Assembly: GCA_036346225.1 (NCBI GenBank)
Contig: JARFIW010001104.1
Span: 3,994,001-4,058,000, forward strand
Length of the DNA: 64,000 nt
Reading direction: 5' to 3'
Source: Platerodrilus igneus
Taxonomy: Eukaryota; Arthropoda; Insecta; Coleoptera; Lycidae
How positions within the stretch are numbered: the first letter of the stretch is position 1; each line of letters starts with the position of its first letter. Below are positions 56,546 to 64,000 of the stretch, one piece after another. The notes under the pieces were generated by a model that did no database searches, was not told the origin of the DNA, and worked only from the letters and a program-made list of their open reading frames with translations. A program made the position numbers and the translations under genes.

Positions 56546-57070
56546 GAATCCAGTGGAATGAAGAAAAGAACCCTGCAATACCAAAATGAAAATTTAAATT
56601 TTATACTTAAATTACGTCAGAAAATTTCTGTCTCTAAAAATATATGTGTATGAAAATCGATGTTAAGCGTACACTGTATATTTATAATTAAATAAAATTG
56701 TTTTAAAGGAATGTGTACTACTTTTTTGCTTACACCAATTTTTTAAATCGAGGTTAAAATAATGGTAGATTCAAACTTCAAAGAAAAATTAAATCGGTAT
56801 TACCATACAGGATTAGAAACTGTTTATAAATAAAAAAGCTATAAAATTGGGGGTTGTAACTCGATAAGGGTTGATCCTAAATTTTAGAAATTAGGTTACC
56901 AATTTTTTAGGGTAGAGATGGTTGGGGAAAAATCCTACAAGGAGGTCCACAAGGAGGGAACAAGATGGAAATCCCTTAAAATAAGACTTTGTAGTGGGTT
57001 TTTACATGTAAAAACCTAGGTTGGATCGGTGGCGCTGTGAGGCGAGTAGTAGGAAACCAAGAGAATCAGC
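56546..57070. other. Unassigned stretch before the inverted repeat
   Basis: No polymerase sequence continues here. AT-rich then purine-rich (56900-57000). Confidence 0.45.
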
Positions 57071-57175
57071 CCCTCATTTGCTCCAGCATCTTCATTTGCT
57101 CCCTCATCTGGACCAAATTTACAAGTAAATTCCCATAAGGAGCAAATGAGGAGATTCATCTCATTTGCTCCCTCA
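57071..57175. repeat. TCATTTGCTCC motif cluster with perfect hairpin
   Basis: CTCATTTGCTCC or TTCATTTGCTCC occurs at about 57072, 57089 and 57159, and inverted at about 57138. The last two form a 12-bp perfect stem around a 9-base loop. Confidence 0.85.
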
Positions 57176-57177
57176 AT

Positions 57178-57470
57178 TAATATTAGATTTTTCTCAGCTA
57201 CCCAAATCTCTAGGAATTTTTTAGATAGGATCATCCCCAAGAGAGCTACCCCAATTTTAAGATTTTTTACCGCTAACATTCTGAACCAAATAGTTTTTTT
57301 CGACTAGTCATTGCATCTTTTGAGATAAACCTATTTTGTTTGATATCAATTAATATTAGATTTTTCTCAGCTGCCTGAATTTCTAGAAATTTTTTAGATA
57401 GCACCATCCCCCAGGGTGCTACCCTCATTTTAAGATTCTTTACCGGCAGCAATTTCTGATCGTCCTTATA
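57178..57470 (-). repeat. Two direct copies of a ~110-base block in the left arm
   Basis: ATTAATATTAGATTTTTCTC begins both copies (57178 and 57346), which continue through AGCTACC or AGCTGCC, ATTTTTTAGATAG and a TTTTAAGATT end. The same pair appears inverted in the right arm at 63750-64000. Confidence 0.85.
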
Positions 57471-58024
57471 AATTTTTTAATTATCTCACACATCGAATTA
57501 GTCTAGAATGTTACGCAGAATCCGAATCTGTAAACAGATTTAAAATAGGACCGCTCCTTACAAAGTTACACTTTAAAGCTCCCAAACCTCTAAATTTTTT
57601 GCTCATCTATGACATATGCTTTAACTAACCATTCCTGAAAATCTAAAACCGTGGGGATTTTAGAAATGAACCCTTTATAAGTCATAAGTTTTTAATAGTT
57701 AAAACCATTTTCAAACAGCAATGTACTGTTTTTAGAATATTCAAAACCACGACTTTTAAAATTTTAAACAGTAAAAAAATTTATCAATTTTCTGGTTTAA
57801 CATTTTTAATCTCTAAACACGTTATATAGGTAAAATCACCACAACGCTAAGCTATCGGTTACCTAATTTCGGCTACTTTTCCAAGGTCGTGGTGACGTCA
57901 TAACCTTTTATAAGTAAAGAACAATGTAATACTATTCCGAAATCCTTATTCTGACATTATACATAACAAAATTTAAAAATATTTAATGCCAAGCATGGAG
58001 CCGTTTAAAATTAATTTTAATAAA

Positions 58025-59316
58025 AAGTTATACACAGAAAACAGTCCTTTCTTTATGTTTGTTTGGAGTGGTTTTAATTTTATCTAATATTATTCGCAGC
58101 TTAAAATTTAAATCGACACCCAACTGCTCTATCTCCTTTTCTAGCCAATAGCTTGATACATAGAGACCGTCTAGGTATTTGAATTGTAAAATGTACCGAA
58201 GTTTGCCTTTATATATAAAGTCTTTGATTCCACCGACAACCAGATCCATTCCTTCGTGTAATTCTTGCAGCCTGTGACAATCTTTTAATCGCGGCTCTCC
58301 CACCATATCCTGCATACGTATCTTGTTAGCTTGATCGACTTCTTCTTGTCGGTATTGGAAGGAATCCTTATTCTCCCACTCACTGTTGCGTAGTTGCATG
58401 TCCACCACTTTTGGGAATATATGGTTGTTATAGGTTGTAAGACCCTCGGTTTTAAATGATCCGAAAGGTTCTATACTAGGCAAATATACAATGTTTAGCG
58501 GAACCCCTTTGCGCGTGGTGTACGCCAAGGTCACGAAACCCGCATTCCTTAGTTCGTCTATGATATCTGCTATTTCGATAAATACGTTTTTAGAATAACC
58601 TTTTAAAAGTATACGGATTTAGTACCATCCTTTTCCGTAAGGACGCCTACATAACTAAAAAAGCCTTTCTTACAAACCACAAAGGCATACAGCTTGTAGA
58701 AACCGGAAGTATCTAAGTCAGTCCATCGGCACATAAAATAATCTTTTAATTCTTCCTCATTTTTTCTAATAAGTTGTTCTTTCTCTAACACATCTTTGTA
58801 TTGTTCGCGTATTGTCGCAGTGTTTTCCATGTAGTACAACTTTCGACTTTTTGCGTCCATTTCCTCTAATTCCAACTGTCTTTTTCTTCCACTTACTGCG
58901 TATGGCGTGCATAATGGGGCAATTTCCTTTAGCGTTAACGGAAAGAGTTTACTGCCAATATTTACGCATTGTTGTACAACCTCTGGACAAATGTTAGGCG
59001 TATTTATCAACCCCAATTCCGAAATGATTATTTCTTTTGGAATTGTAGAATATGGTGTTGCAGATTGTATAGTATGTACTACCTGCTTTAATGTAGCACT
59101 TGTGTAAGATTTTTATTTTATCTTGGCTACCTTCCTCCTCTACTATCTCCAAATAATTTACAGGTAAATAGTTAAACTATAAGCCGAAAGCACATACTTT
59201 ATCAATTTTTCCCTTTCCTCTGGTTTTTCGGACAACTTAATTTGCAAGCCCGTCAATTTCTTTCTATTGCCATTTCCCCAATACACGTACTGTAGTAGGT
59301 TATTATACACTAAACA
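58025..59316 (-). pseudogene. Inverted second copy of the unknown gene's 3' part
   Basis: Minus-strand frames read, in order, KKLTGLQIKLSEK (about 59250), TLKEIAPLCTPYAV, LELEEMDAKSRKLYYMENT, FYKLYAFVVCKKGFFSYVGV, then after a shift near 58600 RNAGFVTLAYTTRKGVPLNI, RLKDCHRLQELHEGM, and end in KERTVFCV at the stop (58028). It lacks the N-terminal half found on the other arm. It is better preserved than the plus copy over this part, with about two frame changes. No domain recognised: mostly alpha/beta-looking with a charged central helix. Confidence 0.7.
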
Positions 59317-59385
59317 GCAGCTACGACCTTGGAAAGGTAATCGAAACTAGGTAGCCGATAGCATAGCGTTGTGGTGATTTTACCT
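59315..59385 (+). repeat. Third copy of the arm-boundary block
   Basis: CTTGGAAAGGTAATCGAAAC to GGTGATTTTACC matches 62065-62130 directly and 57830-57890 inverted. It lies exactly at the inner end of the left arm, so the arm boundary may be a recombination or replication site. Confidence 0.8.
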
Positions 59386-59399
59386 ATATGACAAGTCCA

Positions 59400-59575
59400 C
59401 ATTCAACCTAGGTCGGAGGCAATTTCACCCAATAAGGCAATTTCGCTCTATAAGGCAATTTCACCCTATAAGGCAATTTCACCCTATCCTAACATCCTAC
59501 ATATATCCGATTTCCGACCTAGATCGGATAGGTCGGGTTAAATCTGACCTATGTCGGATTAGCCGTTGTGCATTT
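59400..59575. repeat. 18-bp repeats and ACCTAGGTCGG motifs
   Basis: Four units of about 18 bases (AAGGCAATTTCACCCTAT) at 59418-59490. They are followed by related motifs CGACCTAGATCGG, GATAGGTCGGG and GACCTATGTCGG at 59514-59560, with CCTAGGTCGG also at 59407. Direct and inverted arrangement upstream of a gene suggests protein-binding sites. Confidence 0.8.
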
Positions 59576-59624
59576 CGTCGGGTGTATTCGAGTATCTTCG
59601 GCAATATACGCCCCCACTCTGTAG

Positions 59625-59672
59625 GGTACATACGGAGCAATTTTTTGTATGCAATTTAGTATTCGTCAGTAG
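59625..59672 (+). promoter_or_regulatory. Promoter with arthropod initiator
   Basis: GGGTACATACGG, then about 35 bases on ATTCGTCAGTAGC (TCAGT near 59666) before ATG 59687. TCAGT is the arthropod initiator consensus. The upstream half is shared with 54455-54480. Confidence 0.45.
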
Positions 59673-59686
59673 CTAAAACTGTAAAC

Positions 59687-61928
59687 ATGAGCGTCTCTAA
59701 GGTGATTAACGTTCCCCAACTTCGTGGGAATAAAGTGAAACCAACAAATGAGCGCTTGGATTGTGGCTGCTGGCAGAAAATATGTGCAACAATAATCTGG
59801 TGACAGATATTGGTGATATTTGCTATGTCGAAGGCGAACAGATGCTGACTGGTGGACTACACACACCAATTACAGAACCATTTTGTGACAATATAATGTT
59901 GGTTAAAATTTGCGATCTTTCTGACGCCGAGCAAACATCTGCAAACAAAAGGATGTTTATCCTAAAAAAAGAAATTTGTGGTGCATTTAACAGCTATCTA
60001 CGAGGAAAGTTCGTCCGATTTGTTTCCGCTAGGCATGGTGTTAAAGCTAAGCTTCCGTTTTCTCTGGGAAGCAGTAAAAAGATGGGCCTGGGAGTAAAAG
60101 AAATTATCGGAAAAGAAGGCCTCGAAAGCATTAATAAAAAATTCCAAAATCTTGTATGTGTTCCGTACAAAGTGGAACTAGCAGATGTTAAGTTGGAAAC
60201 TTTATTGGAGGAACTACCAGATATATTAAACGGACTCAAAAAAGATTATTACTATCTTTTTGACATGGATGTAACCCAAGATTTTGCTAGTATATTTAGC
60301 AAGATGGAAATGTGTAATTATTTAACTACAAGCCATAACTTTTGCTACAAGGGCGAATACGAAAAAAACTGCAATATTATAGTTGACAACGATAAAACTG
60401 TGGGAATCGATTGTTTAACATGGCTAACAACCAATGCAAGAATTAAGATATACGACAAATTTGTATCAGATAGCAAGTCCTGGTGTTAATAAACAACTTG
60501 GAAATTATATACTAGATTTTTTACGTTGTCCAGATGCATGTTTAAGAGAAATATTCGCGTCTACTTTGGCTAAAGAACATGGTATTACGCGATTGAAAGC
60601 GACAATATACAACTGTACAATTAGAAACTATGCAGTGCGGAACAGGTGTATAATCCCTTAAAGGAAGATTGTAAGATAGTAAGTTATACTTCCTAAAGGC
60701 GCTACTGTACTCCGTACCACTTGCCAAAATGTGGAGTAAACTATCGGACAATCTACAAAATAGTTGCTGTTTAGTGTATATTAACCTACTACAGTACGTA
60801 TATTGGAGGAATAGCAATACAAAGAAATTGACTGGCTTGCAAATTAAGTTGTCCGAAAATTGATAAATTATGTGCATTCGGCTTTTAGTTTTAAATATTT
60901 ACCTGTAAATTATTTGAAGATAGCACAGGAAGAAGCCAAGATAAAATAAAAATCTTACACAAGTGCTACATTAAAGCAGGTAGTACATACTTTACAATCT
61001 TGTCCAGAGGTTGTACGACAACGCGTAAATATTGGCAGTAAACTCTATCCGTTTACTCTAAAGGAAATTGCCCCATTATGCACGCCATACGCAGTAAACG
61101 GAAGCAAAAGACAGTTGGAATTAGAGGAAATGGACGCAAAAAGTCGAAAGTTGTACTACATGGAAAACACTGCGAACAATACAAAGATGTGTTAGACAAA
61201 GAACAACCTATTAGAGAAAATGAGGAAGAATTAAAAGATTATTTTATGTGCCGATGAACTGACTTAGATATTTCCGGTTTCTACAAGCTGTATGCCTTTG
61301 TGGTTTGTAAGAAAGACTCTTTAGTTATGTAGGCGTCCTTGCGGAAAAGGATGGTACTAAATCCGTATAGTTTTTAAAAGGTTATTCTAAAAGACGAACT
61401 AAGGAATGCGGGTTTCGTAACCTTGGCGTACACCATGCAAATGGGTTCCGCTAAACATTGTATATTTGCCTAGTAAAGAACCTTTCGGATCATTTAAAAC
61501 CGAGGGTCTTACAACCTATAACAACCATATATTCCCAAAAGTGGTGGATATGCAACTACGCAACAGTGAGTGGGAGAATAAGGATTCCTTCCAATACCGA
61601 CAAGAAGAAGTCGATCAAGCATCAAGCTAACAAGATACGTATGCAGGATATAGTGGTAGAGCCGCGATTAAAAGATTGTCACAAGCTGCAAGAATTACAC
61701 GAAGGAATGGTTCTGGGTGTCGGTGGAATCAAAGACTTTATATATAAAGGCAAACTTCGGTACATTTTATAATTCGAAAACCTAGACGGTCTCTATGTAT
61801 CAAACTATTGGTTAGAAAAAGAGATAAAGGAGTTGGGTGTCGATTTAAATTTTAAGCTGCAAATAAAATTAGATAAAATTAAAACCACTCCAAACAAACA
61901 TAAAGAAAGGACTGTTTTCTGTGTATAA
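59687..61928 (+). pseudogene. Unknown large protein of the inverted-repeat element
   Basis: ATG 59687 begins MSVSKVINVPQLRG; a one-base shift near 59790 leads into the 242-residue frame 59761-60489 (DICYVEGEQMLTGGLHTPIT, KKDYYYLFDMDVTQDFASIF, DCLTWLTTNARIKIYDKFV). Another shift near 60465 leads to VNKQLGNYILDFLRCPDA and KEHGITRLKATIYN. The ARIKIYDKF...ITRLKATIY spacing vaguely recalls rolling-circle replication initiators, but I see no clear HUH motif. Reading continues, badly broken, through 60690-61928, colinear with the inverted copy at 58025-59316 (same KERTVFCV end). Original length was perhaps 700-750 residues. At least five lesions. Family unknown to me; replication role is only a guess. 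Confidence 0.55.
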
Positions 61929-62111
61929 TTTTTTATTAAAATTAATTTTAAATGGCTTCATGCTTGGCATTAAATATTTTTAAATTTTGTTATGTATAAT
62001 GGCAGAATAAAAATTTCAGAATAGTATTACATTGTTCTTTATTTATAAAAGGTTATGACGTCACCACGACCTTGGAAAAGTAGCCGAAACTAGGTAGCCG
62101 ATAGCGTAGCG

Positions 62112-63302
62112 TTGTGGTGCTTTTACCTAAATGAAGAACTTGATCGCCTTCGAAATCAAATTTTATCTGCGTCTTCCACGAGTGACAAAGGGTACATACT
62201 GGAGGTTGATTTAGAATATCCGGAAAATTTTCACCACGCTCACAATGATTTACCATTTTGTCCTGAAATCTGCTTGCGACTCTTTTGGATAAAAAGAAGT
62301 ACGTTGTGCACTACCACAATCTACAACAGGCTTTACAGTATGGTCTTAAAGTCACCTCAGTACATCGAGTGCTGGAATTCGATCAAGCTCCATGGCTTAA
62401 ACCATATATAGATTTAAACACCAATTTTGACAACATCCGCCAAGAATGCATTTGAAAAAGATTTTTTCAAACTGATGAATAATTCTATATTTGGCAAAAC
62501 CATGGAGAATGTAAACAAGCGGGTTGATGTCAAGATCATCACGCAGTGGGAGTCCAATAGTAACAATCTGTGCGTTAGTAAGTTGATTGCTAAACCTAGT
62601 TTTAATAGTTGTTTAGTGCTAGGCGAGGATTTGGCAATCATACAGATGAATCGAGTTAAAGTTACTTATAATAAGCCGATTTATGTGGGCCTGTCAGTTT
62701 TAGATTTTCCAAGTCTTTAATGTATGATTTTCATTATGGAACCATGAATCATCTGTATGATTCCAAAATCTCGCTTCCTTACACAGACACTGATTCCCTT
62801 GTGTATACTGTATAGTATCGAAACTAACGACTTGTACAGTGACATTCGCGCAAATTTAGACCATTTTGATACAAGTGATTCGCGCCCCCCCCCCCCGCAC
62901 CAATAAGTACAATATTCCTTTAGTTAATAAGAAAGTGCTTGAAAAATTTAAAGACGAGTTTTGTGGTGATTTGGTCTTGGAGTTTGTTGGCACCAGGACG
63001 AAGTCGTACTGTAAATAAGTGAGAAAGACGTCGTAAAAAAGATTAAAGGAATTCCCCGTAGTGTTGTTAAGGGAATTGGTGTAGATAGTTTTAGAGATAT
63101 AGTTAACGATAATTCCAATGCTCTCATGCATACGATGGTATGCATTCGCAGTATTAAGCATCAGTTGTACACTCATCTAATTAATAAAGTTAGTTTGTCG
63201 GGTGACGATGACAAACGTTATGTCATCCCAAACAGCACATCAACATATGCCTTCGCTCACGGCGACATGTGTTTACCTCCACGCGGTCTCGCTGGACGGT
63301 AA
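62112..63302 (+). pseudogene. Family B DNA polymerase, C-terminal part
   Basis: Frames in sequence read GYILEVDLEYPENFHHAHND, then after a shift [20 protein letters not shown], then KDFFKLMNNSIFGKTMENV (motif B) and NKPIYVGLSVLDF. Next comes LPYTDTDSLVY (motif C, both Asp present; about 62770-62805), then VKKIKGIPRSVVKGIG and LSGDDDKRYVIP, ending AGR and TAA (63300-63302). This is the C-terminus of the organellar/viral (protein-primed) type of family B polymerase, as in Polintons, adintoviruses and bidnaviruses. The exonuclease and early palm parts are missing: sequence starts at the arm junction (62112-62130). At least five frame changes. Its N-terminal partner may be the zinc-finger ORF at 55764. 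Confidence 0.88.
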
Positions 63303-63560
63303 AACATATTGTCGTTAATCTAACAACATGTTTTATTGACCGAAAACACGTTTCCTCTCTTATTAAACAGCACATTAATCTCTTTTTTGTTATAGGTCTT
63401 TTTAAACAAGACATTAATTTCTTTTTTTGTTACTACACGAAGAAAATGAAATAATGTTATACTTTGCAAAAATTGTATTGTATTAGTTTATTAAACTGTA
63501 AATCGCATAAAATGAATTATTAAACTTTTGTGTGCTTAATTTCTTTGTGTTAATACCTCT
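63303..63560. other. Spacer between PolB and the outer arm
   Basis: AT-rich 3' flank of PolB; no motif seen. Confidence 0.5.
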
Positions 63561-64000
63561 AAGAATTTGGTTAAAGCATATGTCATAGATGAGCAAAAAA
63601 TTTAGAGGTTCCGGAGCTTTAAAGTGTAACTTTGTAAGAAGCAGTCCTATTTCAAATCTGTTTACAGATTCGGATTTTGCGTAAAATTCTAGACTAATTT
63701 GATGTATCGCATGGTTAAAAAATTTATAAGGACGGTCAGAAATCGCTGCCTGTAAAAAATCTTAAAATGATGGTAGCTCTCTGGGGGATGGTGCTATCTA
63801 AAAAATTTCTAAAAATTCAGGTAGCTGAGAAAAATCTAATATTAATTGATACCAAACAATATGGGTTTATCTCGAAAGATGCAATAGCTAGTCGAAGAAA
63901 ACTATTTGGTTCTGAATGTTAGCAATAAAAAAATCTTAAAATTGGGGTAGCTCTCTGGGAGATGATGTTATCTAATAAATTCCTAGAGATTCGGGTAGCT

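Larger units (their letters stand above)
57178..64000. mobile_element. Large imperfect inverted repeat with PolB and unknown gene
   Basis: The left arm (57178-59316) recurs inverted in the right arm (60765 to the window end). Two colinear parts match: 57178-57640 with about 63560-64000, and 57830-59316 with 60765-62130. In the right arm, PolB sequence (62112-63302) occupies the place where the left arm has about 190 bases. The spacer (59317-60764) holds the first part of the unknown gene. The right arm continues beyond the window. Long inverted arms plus a polymerase suggest a self-replicating DNA element, or head-to-head copies of one; no integrase, capsid or ATPase gene is visible. Confidence 0.75.

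Noticed and set aside
57016..57279. 87-codon minus-strand frame at the edge of the inverted repeat
   Set aside because: Its open reading depends on the TCATTTGCTCC repeats and the duplicated arm block; the same block elsewhere is not open.
1..64000. CRISPR arrays, operons, bacterial terminators
   Set aside because: The sequence is eukaryotic; tandem repeats present are minisatellites or element arrays without the repeat-spacer pattern.

Overview
The window looks like AT-rich arthropod (most likely insect) nuclear DNA that is almost entirely accessory: mobile elements, their decayed remains, and simple or tandem repeats. Eukaryotic signs are GT-AG intron signals, zinc-knuckle, THAP-like and C2H2 fingers, tRNA-promoter SINE sequence, long (TA)n tracts, and LTR, LINE, Penelope, mariner and hAT elements. 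RTE endonuclease/RT elements, copia and mariner together, and an initiator-like TCAGT all fit an insect. I cannot name the species. I see no complete, clearly intact conserved host gene.

Layout: (1) 1-13892 is one repeat complex: a pol-less LTR retroelement with about 2 kb LTRs and a broken gag (1154-8527), a partial duplication of its 3' part, then four head-to-tail truncated LTR units of about 1.19 kb. (2) 14421-15698 is a mariner with TA target duplication, matching terminal repeats and a nearly full DD34D transposase with two lesions. (3) 15900-17720 holds Penelope-type RT and RTE 3' debris. (4) 17893-25245 is a nest: a Jockey-like LINE 3' end (minus strand) split by a young copia element (18031-22474) and by a hAT element (22599-24953) with a perfect 8-bp duplication. 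(5) 25246-27900 holds a decayed minus-strand RTE and a transposase relic. (6) 28985-31980 is minisatellite DNA (14, about 9-10, 15 and 57 bp units). (7) 32.2-41 kb is mostly unassigned, with a transposase N-terminus, a possible secreted-peptide exon at 34.1 kb and (TA)n tracts. (8) 41.0-42.0 kb has a fragment of a PolB-associated zinc-finger gene and a sina/SIAH-like RING remnant with a tiny intron. (9) 42661-45823 is an RTE insertion flanked by a perfect 10-bp duplication but holding two RTE 3' ends. (10) 50.3-51.8 kb is a 5'-truncated Penelope-like element with GIY-YIG endonuclease and a candidate hammerhead ribozyme. (11) 53.0-55.2 kb holds a transposase C-terminus, a SINE with 13-bp duplication, and an orphan THAP-like exon. 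(12) 55.7-64.0 kb is the most unusual part: a PolB-type N-terminal zinc-finger ORF, then a roughly 7 kb imperfect inverted repeat (57178 to beyond the window end) that carries a large unrecognised protein gene, an inverted second copy of that gene's 3' part, and the C-terminal half of a protein-primed-type family B DNA polymerase.

How parts relate: most coding regions are self-mobilising or formerly mobile genes and nearly all carry frameshifts or stops. The 55.7-64 kb block is the best candidate for a poorly described element: DNA polymerase plus an unknown protein inside long inverted arms suggests a self-replicating Polinton/bidnavirus/adintovirus-like lineage, but I see no integrase or capsid gene, and the copy is broken. 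All assignments come from reading the sequence; no database search was run.
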